Origin: Prinsepia uniflora
Taxonomy: Eukaryota > Streptophyta > Magnoliopsida > Rosales > Rosaceae
Length of the DNA: 64,000 nucleotides
Assembly: GCA_032719365.1 (NCBI GenBank)
Contig: CM064874.1
Span: 26,049,716 to 26,113,715 of the forward strand
Reading direction: 5' to 3'
A program made the translations under genes and the position numbers. Within the stretch, counting starts at the first letter, position 1. Each line of letters begins with the position of its first letter. Under the pieces are notes generated by a model. That model was not told the DNA's origin, did no database searches, and was given only the letters and a program-made list of their open reading frames with translations. Shown piece by piece: positions 1-11,740 of this stretch.

Positions 1-109
1 ATTCATAATACATTGTGTATCATAGTTGCGATTATTGATTTAATTGAAACGAAAAGTAGTGGCAGCTGTTAACATTTAAAAAAAAATCATGTGTAAGCTT
101 AGATTTGGT

Positions 110-276
110 ATTTTCCACTTCTTGCTGGGGCAAGTGGGATGGACGTGGGTGGTACCCCGAAAATGTGGATTTAATTGGAGATGATTAAGGTCAGTAAGAT
201 CCTTTGTCTGACAAAGAATTGTCAAGCGGGAACAGGACCGCCTGATTTTCAAGGAATTTTGGATCGGGACCTGTTA
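110..276 (+). repeat. Degenerate 3' end of an LTR
   Basis: The stretch ending GGATCGGGACCTGTTA lines up by eye with the last ~120 bp of the complete LTR that ends at 16460. Shared pieces are TTTGTCTGACA, then a CGGGAACAGGACCG block matching CGGGAGCAGGACCG, then a G-rich terminus ending CTGTTA where intact copies end CTGTCA. It is therefore read as an old, truncated plus-oriented LTR of the family that fills the rest of the window. Its left limit is uncertain and may lie outside the window. Confidence 0.5.
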
Positions 277-1158
277 GTGCCTTTGCTTCACCTCGAGTTC
301 GATATTATCGAAGCGTCTCACATCCCTCATCTTTATCTCCTTCGATAGTGCGAGATTGCCCACATCTCACCTCCCTCAAGCTCATCTCAATTCATCTCCT
401 TTCATCACCTCAGTCTCACTGCCTCACCTTAATGGTTTTAGGCCTCACGAGTCACGCCCCACCCCTAAAGGCCTCACGCCTCACCCTTACTACCCCACAC
501 CTCAATCATCTTCATAGCCTTACGCCTCACCCTCACAGCCTCAGCCGCTATCTCAGATTTTAAAAACCATAACGCCTTCACTTATGTCTAATGCTCTTTC
601 AGATGCATCTCAGAGATCGATCTTTGTACTTCGCCTCTCAGAGATCGATCTTTTCTTTTGTTGTTGTTGACGCCTAAATCGCCTCGCACTCTTCGCCTTG
701 AATCCAATCGAAGGGTTCACTCAATCGTATCTCCCTCAGTCGCCTTCTCCCTCAATCGCTCTCTTCCTCGATCGCGCTCTCCTTCTATTCAGTTAAAAAA
801 CTGGTTAAATTGATCAAGAATCGAATATAACCAATTCAATTGGTTTTCAATTTAAAACGAGATTAGGGTTCGACACCAATTCCCCAACTGATTTGGTTTC
901 AATTTCAACCAAAAAACGAACTGAAAAACTAATTAACAGCCGTAGATTGGGTATAGAGGACTTCAAGTCATAGGTAAAATAGGGAAATTAGTAGATATTG
1001 TAGTAAAATATAAAAAATAAAAAGATGGCCCCAATCATGTGTAAAATAAATAGGAAATTAGCAGACTATTTCCACATCGTGATTGGGTTAACAAAAATCC
1101 AAAAATCCAATGTAAAAGAGGGAAATTAGCCGTCTCTACTTTTCACCTGCGACCCGGG
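277..1158. other. Upstream region of the FTA gene
   Basis: No gene is visible. The region is strongly pyrimidine-biased on the plus strand between about 290 and 790. It contains a 28-bp direct duplication starting at 608 and 636 (TCTCAGAGATCGATCTTT core). Between about 975 and 1130 the motif GGAAATTAG occurs three times in A/T-rich sequence. It is probably the distal promoter of the gene starting at 1265, but no specific regulatory site can be proven. Confidence 0.4.
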
Positions 1159-1168
1159 TTATATAAAA
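1159..1168 (+). promoter_or_regulatory. Probable TATA box of FTA
   Basis: TTATATAAAA lies 97 bp before the ATG at 1265, in otherwise C-rich sequence. A start of transcription near 1190-1200 would leave a CT-rich 5' leader of about 65-75 nt, typical for a plant housekeeping gene. The assignment rests on motif and distance only. Confidence 0.6.
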
Positions 1169-1264
1169 AGCATCCTTTACCAGAAAGCAAGAGACCCGAC
1201 ACCGATACTCATCTTACATCTCTCTCGCTCTTCCCCACACCAAGGAAGAAGCTCCAAAAGAGAG

Positions 1265-4200
1265 ATGGACTCCGACGAAGAACAACAGTGGATCCCATTA
1301 ACGGATAGGCCCGAGTGGTCCGACGTCACTCCGCTCGAGCAAGACGACGGTCCGAACCCGGTCGTCCCCATAGCCTACAAAGAACAGTTCATAGAGACCA
1401 TGAACTACTTCCGAGCTGTTTACAAAGCTGATGAGCGATCCCCCCGCGCCCTTCACCTCACTACCGAAGCCATCGAATTGAACTCAGGAAACTACACTGT
1501 GAGTTTCTAATCTGATTCCCGATCTCTTCCCCTTTTCTGGCTTCCAATTTTTTTGTGATTTCTTGGGGCAGGGCCGAGAGGGTTTCTCTGTTTGGTTGCT
1601 GAGAAAATCTGGGAATGTGAGGTTTTGTGAATTCTTAGATTTATAAAGTTAGTGTTTTTTTTTTTTTTTTACCTGAGAGGCTTTCTTGCAATACTTCTAA
1701 TTTTATGTCCTTGGAAGGTTTGCGCCTATTTTTTCTTTGCTTAGTTGCCTAGAAAATATCTAGGGAAAGGAAGGTATTTATTGGGTAGTCTGGAAATACG
1801 GACAAAATTCCTAGTGCAGCTTTCAAATTCTCTTCTCCTTCCTTGTAGGTATGGCATTTTAGGCGCTTAACACTGGAGGCTCTTAATTCTGATTTACAGA
1901 ATGAACTTGATTTCACTGAACATATCGCGGCGACTAACTCCAAAAATTATCAATTATGGTGAGCTGAGTCTTTGTGTGTATTTTGGCCTTTGAAAACTCA
2001 TATTCATAATGAAATTTTTGCTTATGATGTGCTAGATAATTGTTATATCTCCAGTATGTGTTCTTGTGTGTGTATGGAGTTCAAGACTACGAGTTCTGTT
2101 TAACTATGCTTCTGTTTCAAGTTTAAATGGGCATTAGAGATATGGTCTTTAGTGAAGGCTGTTTCAAATATGCATGATCTCTCCAGTAGGCCTGAGAATT
2201 CATGAAAAGAGCCTTCTTTGCATTAATGTAGGAATTTAAATTGTAACTTCTAAGGAATTTGAACTTTGAGCTACAGTAGTATCTCTTTATAGCAGTCTTA
2301 TGCTGCGTAGGAGGGCAAGAATTTCATAACCTCAGTTATCTGTATTCTGATGTCAGTGTAATTTCTTTTCTCCAGTAGTAACTACTTAGTTGTTTTTTGT
2401 TTGTACTTTGTAAAGGTATTCAAGTCATGATGTTAATCTATCATCGAATATATCCCTCGTGGTACTCCATTAATCTTATGATAGATACTTGTAGGCATCA
2501 TAGGCGGTGGGTCGCTGCGAAATTGGGAACTAATTCTACAAACCGGGAACTTGATTTCACCAAGAGGATACTCTTCAATGATGCTAAACACTATCATGCT
2601 TGGTCTCATAGGCAGGTTTGTTTCTTCCTTTGACTCCGGTGTGCTAAATGCATGAGACGAGGATCTTCCTTTTATTTGTTGTTTGTTAATGGAAAAGGAC
2701 TTTGAGCACCATTTGCTCTTAATATACTCTTGGAATTGTGGTTTACAAATGGGATTTTATTTTTGTTTATTTTTGTTTCTCATGCAGTGGGTTCTTCAGG
2801 AACTTGGAGGTTGGGAGAATGAACTTGACTATTGTCAAGAGCTCCTGGATCAAGACGTTTTTAACAATTCTGCTTGGAATCAGGTATGCAAAGACCATAG
2901 ATTCCTTTACCTGCCATGCCTTAACATGTAATCACAGGGGAAAAGGAAAAAAGAAAAAAAATCTACAGCCATGCCTAGAATGTGGAGCATTAGGATTACC
3001 AATACACTTTAGAATACTTGATGTTTCTTCATTAGGAGGCACAGCAGCATTGAAGCATATAATCTTAGAACCTTCTAATTCTATTTTTTTTTTAAAGAGC
3101 TTGTGGTCAATACAATTAATAGTGTAACTAAAAAACACAACTATTATGCATTTTTGAACTTGAATTTTCTCCCTATGAGTTTCCTGATTTAAAAACTATT
3201 CAAAATATTCGGTTGAGAGTCATGTAAAAACCTATGTTGCACCGAAACGTCCATGGGGGCCGGTATCCCGTTTCGGATATCGATATGCGTCCAATACGCG
3301 TGGATACGGTTGGATACGGTATCGACATTTGGATACGATTCAGATACGTACGTTTCCTAGTTGGATGCGTCATTTTGTAATTTTGCTGGATACGTGAGGG
3401 TATAAATGTCAAAATAGAGTTGAAAATAAAATAAAATTTGGAGATCGACTCCGCTCGCCCTTGTCTCTCTCTCGCCATCGTCTCCATCGTCTCTCCCTCC
3501 CTCGTCCTCGTCCTCGTCTCTCCCTCGCCACCGTCTCCGTGCAGTGAGTCAGTGACCTAGACCCAGCTCGCCCTTGCCCCCGCTTCTCCCTCGCGGCCTT
3601 GCCCTCATCTCTGTGCGGCACGCCGGCAGCCGCAGCTCTCCGCACTGCTGTGAGCATTGGTGAGTAAATTAGTAATTGCCTCTCTTTTTTCTCTAATCTC
3701 TATGCTTCTATTATTTTTATTTTCCTGCATTTTCTCAGCAGCCAAACACCAGATATGTTCAGTCGAGTAATGAAATGGACAATTAAAATTAAGATTAAAA
3801 AAAAAAGGAAATAAAAACTTGGAAATCGAAAGGAAGATGAAACTGGGAGAAGGGAGATCTGGAATTACCTGGAGAATGTGAAGTGATGGAAAAAGAAGGA
3901 GGGAAGAGATTACTTGGCAGTGAGACAAAGCTCAAATCTTTCTCATTCATGTCTGTCCAATATGTTTAGCTTTCAAGGTCAGAAACACCGCAAATAACGT
4001 AAACTTCTGCTTCTCTTACTATTGCGATTGGGCTGTAATGTCTACTCTCTCTGTTTTACCAAACTTGCCTCCAAAACCTCACCCTATATTCACATACTGT
4101 GCAAAGAATGAATTCATTACCTTTTGTTGTATGTATAGAGTTATTTCTTCATTAGCTTTGCTAACTTTTGTGAAAAAAGAGTAGAGAAAAAAATGAAACC

Positions 4201-5310
4201 GCCAAGGGTGAAAACCAAGTTAAATGTTCTTAAATCAAACAGCTGAGTGCATGTAAATGCAATCGATGACTGCTATTTTTTTTCTTTTGTCAAATTGGAT
4301 TATACATCTCGTAACTTCCAACCTACCATGGACTTTTTATCGGCAGGTGTGGGCATATCTAATTGAATTTCATTTCTTGCGTGGTATGACTTTGTTTGAT
4401 TTATTATCAATCTTTGTTTGATTTGGGTGGATCTCAGGATTGGAGTTTGAGTTTATATGAAGTTGTTATAAGATAAACTGAATTTGCTTGCTTGTTGTTA
4501 ACTATATTTGAATTTTAATATATTATTTATTTTTCGTATCCTTCTCGTATCGTATCCTTTGATTTTTTGATTTTGGCGTATCGGAGTATCGTATCCTCGT
4601 ATCGGTATCCGTTTTGGTGCAACATAGGTAAAAACCCTGTCATTAATTGTTTGATCCTATTATAACTGCATCATGCTCATCAATTTTAATTAATCTCTCA
4701 TTCCAATGATATCGCAACAATTTGACTATTGTTGATCAACTGCTTTTAAATTTGGAACGATAAATATTTACTGGTTCACTCACCCCTAGTAATTGTTTAC
4801 TGCTAAACTCATCTTTGTTATGTCTGTTTGTATGTGTTTCTTTCCTGATGTGCATATGTTTCTCTATAACAGAGATATTTTGTCATTACAAGATCTCCGT
4901 TCCTGGGAGGCCTAAAAGCTATGAGAGAGTCTGAAGTCTCTTATACTCTAAAGGACATTGTGGCCCACCCTGAGAATGAAAGTTCATGGAGATATGTTCG
5001 AGGGCTTTACCAAAATGACAATCATTCTTGGGTGAACAATCCTCGAATTTCTTCGGTATGCTTGGAGATTTTAAGCACAAAAAACGACTGTATCTTTGCT
5101 TTAAGCACACTTTTGGATCTCATCTGCCATGGTTTCCAAGCAAGCCAAGAGTTCAAAGATGCCGTTTTGGATGCTATAAGAAGTCCAGACTCTGAAGAAG
5201 CAGAATCTGACATGCCAAAAACCATTTGCCTTCTCCTAGAAAAGGTTGATCCAATAAGAGTAAACTATTGGAAGTGGCGTAAGAGCACGGTTTGCCAGGA
5301 TGCTAACTAA
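1265..5310 (+). CDS. FTA: Protein farnesyltransferase / geranylgeranyltransferase type I alpha subunit
   Basis: Shared alpha subunit of the two cytosolic CAAX prenyltransferases. With its beta partner it attaches farnesyl or geranylgeranyl to C-terminal cysteines of proteins such as small GTPases. Exons that keep one frame with GT-AG junctions are 1265-1498, 1849-1958, 2495-2615, 2788-2883 and 4873-5310 (999 nt, 332 aa); plant homologues are about 325-340 aa. The N-terminal motif QDDGPNPVVPIAYKE is characteristic. Prenyltransferase-alpha repeats follow in order: NYTVWHFRR, NYQLWHHRRWVA, HYHAWSHRQWVL, NSAWNQRYFV and SSWRYVRGL. The conserved C-terminus PIRVNYWKWRKS is present. Start: the first ATG after a CT-rich leader, with MDSDEEQQW preceding the conserved core. 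Intron 4 (1989 nt) is inflated by a transposon at 3232-4627. No frame break is seen, so the gene is probably functional. Confidence 0.96.
3224..4635. mobile_element. Non-autonomous hAT-like transposon in FTA intron 4
   Basis: The body is 3232-4627 (1396 bp). Its left end CTATGTTGCACCGAAACG is matched by the inverted right end with one mismatch. It is flanked by a perfect 8-bp direct repeat GTAAAAAC (3224-3231 and 4628-4635), the size left by hAT transposases. Subterminal regions are dense in GGATACG/CGTATCC repeats, more than ten copies across both ends. No transposase frame is present. A GC-rich, leader-like piece (about 3440-3660) ending in a donor-like GGTGAGTAA could be captured gene sequence or the old 5' part of an autonomous parent. 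The splice sites of the host intron are untouched, so the insertion is probably tolerated. Confidence 0.8.
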
Positions 5311-6005
5311 GAGAGTGATAACTGAATGACCTAACTTTTCCGGCATATTGTTTGATTACTTAAAGATTATAGGTGAAGTTGAGGGCACTCTCATGTCTGT
5401 TTTAAGTAGATAATTTTATTGTAACAGTAGAACCCTTTGAGCACCAGAATGCAATTTGAGATTGAGTGATTATGATAATAGCATATTCATGTACTATTTC
5501 TGCCATTGAAATGAGTCATCTGTTCAGCATCTGCATCTTAAATTTGGACTGCAAGTTATTTATCCCGGCAGAACTAAAAGAAAGCTAATCTATTAAGTTC
5601 CAAGTTACTCTAATTGTTCTATTAAAACAGCCTCAAAAGGAAAAATAATCATCTTACTTCTGCCTGCCATAATCACTAATCAAATTTGATCTTTCAAATA
5701 TAGAATGGAAATGAAAGAGATTTGATATTCTGAATTTGTGTATTACAATGGTCCAAAAGTTTGCCGCAATTTAAAGACTTCTTCTAACTGGCACCCTCTC
5801 AATTTGCATTCCCCTTAAACAGAATTACACACGAACTAATCTCTCGCCTGGATCGCAATTGCATAACTTACCTACGATAGGTGGAGAGATACAAAACTAC
5901 TTTAGCTTGGCATTCAAAAAAATCCACAGGATTCTTGAGGATTGAGATGTGTATAAAATGCAGCGAGGCAAATGTTGAATTGATTCCACTCCGAGAATCA
6001 ATTTG
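5311..6005. other. Intergenic gap between convergent FTA and NTH1
   Basis: This stretch holds the 3' untranslated regions of both genes, which converge with 695 bp between stop codons. It is A/T-rich with no open frame of note. Possible plus-strand polyadenylation context lies near 5405-5425 (ATTTTATTGTAAC). No transposon boundary was seen here. Confidence 0.6.
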
Positions 6006-9000
6006 TCAAAGTTTCTCCTTGCTTGAACCAGACTTGCTTAACTTACATGACGGACTTGAGGTCTCTTTGAATGCAGCTGGGCATAACTCGTTCACACTGC
6101 ACACGCCACAACGCGGTCTAAGGGGAGTGCAAACTGTCTGTCCAAATCCTACCTGTTCAATTGTACCGATTATAGCACAAAAAAAAAAAAAACTAAGAAT
6201 CACAAGGTTATAGAAAGAAAAGAAGAAAAAAAAGCTAGCATTCAGCTCAATTGCAGAGATAGAGATGGAGCATTTCAATCCAATTTCCGTATAAAAGAAT
6301 TCCAATCGATAGATAAAGTGAAATTATTAGTAGAGGGTGTGCTCTCTGGAGAGTACAGTAAGGGATAATTGGGGTATGAAACTTAATCTTCCGATAAATT
6401 ATTAAAGCATATTAAAGAAGACGAACCTTAATATTCCACTAGTTCACCTAAGGAAAACGCATGTTCGCACATCCACACATCCACATAGACAGACAGCATA
6501 TATCTATTATGAGTACAAGCATGTGTCCGTATGTGTCTACATGGTTAAGGTATTGAGTGGAATGTCCTTTCCGTTATTGTTTTTATCGACAAGTAAATTG
6601 TAAACATTTGTTTAAACATATCATTGGTAGTAGATTACTCAACCGTGCATACCAATAGAGGGTTTATAGGGTCCCATTCTTCCTTCGGAAGCCACAATTG
6701 CAATGCCTTTCTTGTTTGCTCAGGATTTGAAGTTTTCTAGAAAAGAGAGTAAATATTATCCATCGATGCAATGCTATCAGAGTTGATATATCAGTAAACT
6801 CAAAACAATAAACAAAGTTTTGGAACATCTTTATTTATATGAAAGGATAAGGTTGAGTACTTGTTTTTTCCCTGGCTGTGAAACCCATCCAAGCCGATTA
6901 GAAATACGGTGCACATGAGTGTCTACACAAATCCCTTGAACATTGTTCCAAGCAACATTCATAACCTAAGCACCACACATCAGAAAACTTCAAGAACCTA
7001 AAATGAAAGGCTAATTATACGGTTGAAACTAGACCTACCAAATGAGCCATCTTAGGACCTATTCCTGGAAGTGAGAGTAACTCGTCTAATGAGCTGGGTA
7101 TATCTCCATCATACTTTGTGAGACATATTTTTGCAATTTTCTTTAAGTTGCTAGCCTTTCTTGTATAAAATCCCACCTACATAAGAATTTAGGAAAAAAA
7201 ATTATGGAAATTTCATAAACTAGTTAAGCAAATTGAAAGAACTACAAACTTAACTCATTTTTTGATCAAGTACAAAACTTAACTTTTATAAGTAGTAATT
7301 ATTTAGGTTTACCACAAATTTTGAATAATTTCTAGCAAGAAGGTTTCTACACCATTTGCTTATGGGATGGGGTGACAAAAAAGAACATACTGGGTAAATC
7401 AAGCTTTTAATGGTTGCTTCGTCAGCTCTGTCAAGGGAATCAGCAGAGAGCAGATTATTTTGAAGTAAACGCTGAATTGCCCCTGCACTCCAGAAAGACC
7501 AATGAAATGGTAAAAATAAATAAACCCTATGCAAGATGCATTGTAACAACTGAGAAGACTTTACTGAGCAGAAGATGAGTAACATCCAAATTTTTGAAAC
7601 TGATATGTTATCAAGAACACTATCATTTAAAATCTGGACATATGCTTGATAGATCCGGTAGACATTAGCCAACTTTGTGGTGTAAGAGTGAAAGGGAAAA
7701 GCTTTCCAGAATCCAAATTTTATAGGAAAAGTTTCAACATGAAAATTTTCCTTTTTTTTGTTGATTCCTTTTAGGAAGAATGCAACACCTTTGCATCCAC
7801 CATATTTACCGTCCAATATCTAACCGAAGTTCCGAAGTTTTTCTGGAGCTTCCCTTTCTAATTAGTTTTTTCCAAGGCTCCTGAAGAGACCTCTGTTTCA
7901 TTTCTTACTAAGAAGCTAGCTTAAATGTCTGTGAGTGGGTTAGTGGGTGTTGAGTGAAAATAAATAGAGCTTGCAATGGTGGACTGCTATCCTTCTTACG
8001 AATTCAAACAACATGATTTTCTGGATAGCACAAATTTATTCTCAAAGTTTATTGTCAATGATCATGAGTTTAAAATTGCATGAGCTTGCGTGTCAAAATA
8101 CAAAGTATACAAACATACCATGATTAACATGATCCTTTGTTTGGCTTGACAAGAGAGAAGAGATCAATACAGCAAATCTTCTTTCCTGATTTTATTTTGT
8201 TTTCCGCAGCATGACATAGAATAAAGGCATTTTAGAATCCGTAATATGAAATATTTCAGAAGGCATTTTATCATGTAACAAAAGTTTAAAAATAATCACA
8301 CATAGCAGTTGACAAGAGTAGATTTATAGTTCTTCACTTCCCTAGATCTTCGGGACATGGTGATCAAGGTATTACTGTATCAGTAGCTTTAGAAGAAGGC
8401 GATAAATAACCATGACAAAGAAAGAGAATTCAAACTCGTCCAAAATCCTACCCAACACATTTCATTCGAATTTTCATTAACCAAAGTGAGCAGGATTATA
8501 CCTTAGGAGGAAGAGCACTTCCAGCTTTCTCACAACCCATAGTGTCTACTGGTGCAGCTTCAGAAGACCTCATTTTTTGAATCCCTTCAAGGACTTTTTC
8601 CCAGTTAGCAGGTGGTTTACCTGTGTCAGCTGAAATGCACAACTTAAGCTTCTTTACACCAACATTGAAATAACATTTAAATCACAAAAGCAGTCTCTTT
8701 ACTCCTACTAGAGGTAGACCACTTTTCTTTGCCTCTTACAATCAGGATGAGATTTACATGCAATTATTGAAATTCAGGAATCCTCTTGTATTTATTTTCT
8801 GCCACGCTAGGACAGTAATCATGATTATTTATTTACAGTAAACCTACTGGTGATCCTCTTTATTGTCTACCATGCTGGCGATATTTTATGACGGTAAACT
8901 TCTTGGGTAGCATCATTAGAAAAGGCTATACAAAAGAGCCATCAATCATAGCCACTATTCTGTCTAGATATAGTTTCAGTTTCATGCTTCAATCAAGACA

Positions 9001-10508
9001 AGTTCCAGTTTGGTCTAAGAGTTTTCGCCTATAAAAAGATGTCACACATCAGTATACTGGATGACAAACTGCTGGAAAAGGGATTAGTTTAAAAAAGAAA
9101 AAGAAAAAATTTCTAAAAATCCAGCATGCCAAGAACAAAATAATATATTTTTTTTCTTTTAAAAGGGTTGTGTGGGGAGAAAATATATTTTGATAAAGGC
9201 CAAAGTTTAACAATATACTTTCTTGCATTTTTCAAAAGAAAAAGCTCTTTGTCTACCTGTGCAGTTATTTTTATCATAAGGAGCATAATAGCCCCCTTTC
9301 AACCAATCACAGAGCATGCTTCCCAGCTACTTCTTTCTTTTATTCATGACGAACCATTAAAGATAGAAGGATAGGAACACCATGTAGAAAATAATGCACC
9401 GAGAAATTGGAAGATATGTTTCCTTCTTAAAATGGAAAGTCCTTAGAATTAATCATGGGTTGTCCAGAATATTCTTGGCTAGGGTATAACCAAATTCGCT
9501 AAAAGCCTCTTTATTATATAATCGACTGGTACAGAATGTTTTTCCTAGTTCATAACTTTCTTTTAAATAACATATGCAAGCAAGAGCTCATATTAGCAGG
9601 AAGCCTAAAACATCTAATTGTGTGTTGCCAAAAGAGGTACTTACTAGAATTAGTAGATGCATTCACTTTTTTGCATGCAAATTCTTCAATGTCAGGTAGG
9701 ACAGCTAGCTGCATGGAAAGAACTGATCACCATATTTACAAATGCTCCGCGCTTAAGTATAATGCAAGGTTTTACTAATAAGGGATGAGCTTCAACTTTG
9801 AGAAACAAATGAATACAAAACGAACAACAGTTGAAAAGGCCTCATTTCAGAGAAAATAAATTACCCAAGTGATTGTAACATAGACCAACCACAGGAAACC
9901 CACTTAAAAGTAGGAAATTCGAAAATTACATGCCAAAGAGACCTACTTTTTCTGGTTTTGAATACATTGATTGAAATTTAGAAACAGCAAATCTTGCCTA
10001 GATTGTATAATAAATTGCAGAAAAGCTAAAACAACTCCAAATAATGTTCCATTGAAGTCATTGATTATGCAACATTGAAATAAAACCCAATAAAGTTCAT
10101 ACTTTCTGGGCACGAGATTTAACTTCCAGCTGTAGGCTTTGAACTTGCTCTATCTTTTTCACTCTCTTTCTCCTCGTAAAAACACGAAGCTCCGGTGCTG
10201 AACCGTCATTGGAACATTCAGAGCCTGAAACTTTGACAAATGAAAAACCAAAGAAAGGACTAAAATTGGAATAAGAATGGTATATATAGAGAGAAAATGT
10301 GAGGAAATTGTGGTTTGGTCTGACCAGCGTTTGGATCTGAAGTGGGTATTTCTCTTTTGGATTGAATCGGTTTGGCAGAGAATCTTGTTTTGGACATTGT
10401 GTTCAATTGAATTTGAGTTTGGCCAATTGCAAGTCCAAGCGGGGACACACTTCTCACACGAATTTGTAGCATTTTCAACCGGGAAGAAGGAATATGGAGG
10501 GATCTCAT
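6006..10508 (-). CDS. NTH1: Endonuclease III-family DNA glycosylase/AP lyase
   Basis: Bifunctional base-excision-repair enzyme that removes oxidised pyrimidines and nicks abasic sites; plant NTH1 acts in chloroplast and/or nucleus. Minus-strand exons with consistent phases: 10508-10325, 10224-10103, 9718-9655, 8629-8502, 8185-8119, 7482-7391, 7176-7039, 6965-6861, 6736-6653 and 6152-6006 (1131 nt, 376 aa). Arabidopsis NTH1 is of similar size. Visible motifs in order: GKPPANWEKVLEGI, LLSSQTKDHVNHG, the helix-hairpin-helix LPGIGPKMAHL with the catalytic lysine, GICVDTHVHR with the catalytic aspartate, and the [4Fe-4S] ligands as C-x6-C-x2-C-x5-C in the last exon. The first ~60 residues are basic and Ser-rich, compatible with organelle targeting. 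The exact start methionine is the least certain part. No break seen; probably functional. Confidence 0.94.
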
Positions 10509-10576
10509 TAAACTTTGGCTTTTGGGTTTATTAAACTTTGGCTTTTGGGTTTATTAAACTTTGGCTTTTGGGTTTA
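10508..10576. repeat. Three perfect 23-bp tandem repeats at the NTH1 start
   Basis: The unit TTAAACTTTGGCTTTTGGG plus TTTA (23 bp) is repeated three times without mismatch at 10508-10530, 10531-10553 and 10554-10576. The first copy overlaps the T of the predicted NTH1 start codon, so the repeats would form the 5' leader or core promoter of that gene. Copy number could vary between alleles. Confidence 0.8.
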
Positions 10577-10955
10577 ATTGTACCATAAATTCACATCTTT
10601 CTCACCCTTCGCATGTGGTACTCGTTATTCGCTCACTTAATAGAATCAAATGGCTGAGTAGGGTCACTCAACTCTTTTTCCGTCTAAGGTGTTAGGTAAC
10701 CATGAAAAGTAAGGGTAAAATAAGGACTTTTGACACGCTAGCACCTTTTTATCATGTCAGTCGCGAGGTGGAATGGTTTTGGGACCCACAAATGCTAAAT
10801 CAGGCATCTCATCTCCAGTTCGCATTCGAGGTCGAAATTGAGGGAAAAATTCTAAGGTTTGAGTTAGATTGAAATTAGCGCATTGAATCGACAACTGGGC
10901 ATTGAATCGATTGAAAATTTATAGTGTAATCGACGCGTAAGTGCGAACAAGTAGG
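10577..10955. other. NTH1 upstream region, possibly the left edge of a Mutator-like element
   Basis: No gene is visible. The text around 10650-10760 (GGTCACTCAACTC, then CCGTCTAAGG) loosely resembles the inverse of 26215-26265 (TGACGG... GAGTGGTC). The two could be eroded terminal repeats of a large Mutator-like element whose transposase lies at 17.8-20.3 kb. This is a weak eye match only. Confidence 0.25.
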
Positions 10956-11519
10956 TGCTGTGTCAGGACCCACCCCGGTTTCACCCCGAAAAACGAGGTA
11001 AACCCTGCTCCCGTCTGACATCCCGACACAACACAAAAGTACTCACTCTAAACCACCAAAGAACACAGTCAGACACAAGAGAACTACAAACATCCCGAAG
11101 TCAAGTTTTACAGAACATAGTTCTAAATACAAAAAGAAAGAAAACCGATAAACTAAATACACGCACACGGAAAAGTGAACACTCCGGGGTCGCTCTCGTG
11201 ACTTCTATGCCTCCGACGCTGCCTCGACGCCGAAACCCCGCTCTAGCTCCACGATCTGGAGGGCAATTTAAAACAGAAGGTGTGAGTGGACCATAAATAA
11301 AAGAGAAGTTTCCAAAACCATTTATAAGAAAACCGGGTTTGACCCTCCGTTTTGAAACCACATGCATAACCTAGTTATTAAAACAACTATAAATCACATA
11401 AACCTCATCATAAAAACAGAAACACTATAAAACAGTTATAGAAATCATATCATCAGCGTCATAAAACTGTATCAGAAAACATAAATACCAAGCCATAACC
11501 AACCGATCAAACCTGCTGG

Positions 11520-11740
11520 ATCTATCCGAGTCTTTAAACTCCTGAGTCTTTAAACTCAATCCAGGCCTCAATAATATCCGAGTCTTTAAACTCCCGAGTC
11601 TTAAACTCAATAGGCCTACAGGGGAAATATCAATATATCCGAGTCTTTAAACTCCCGAGTCTTTAAACACAATCCGGGTCTTTAAACCTAATCCGGGCCC
11701 GTCCCCCGTCAAATCAATATCCGGGTCTTTAAACCCAATA
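11520..11740. repeat. Dispersed GAGTCTTTAAACTC repeats inside the LTR
   Basis: Near-palindromic GAGTCTTTAAACTC and its variant GGGTCTTTAAACCC recur many times in about 220 bp. The same cluster appears in the LTR at 56770-57010, so it is a diagnostic of this LTR subfamily rather than random simple sequence. Confidence 0.7.

Noticed and set aside
348..563. 71-codon open frame upstream of FTA
   Set aside because: Low-complexity Pro/Ser/Leu/His-rich product from a pyrimidine-biased stretch; no homology recognised.
9168..9778. Open frames on plus strand within 9.1-9.8 kb
   Set aside because: They lie in introns or opposite exon 3 of NTH1 and have no conserved features.
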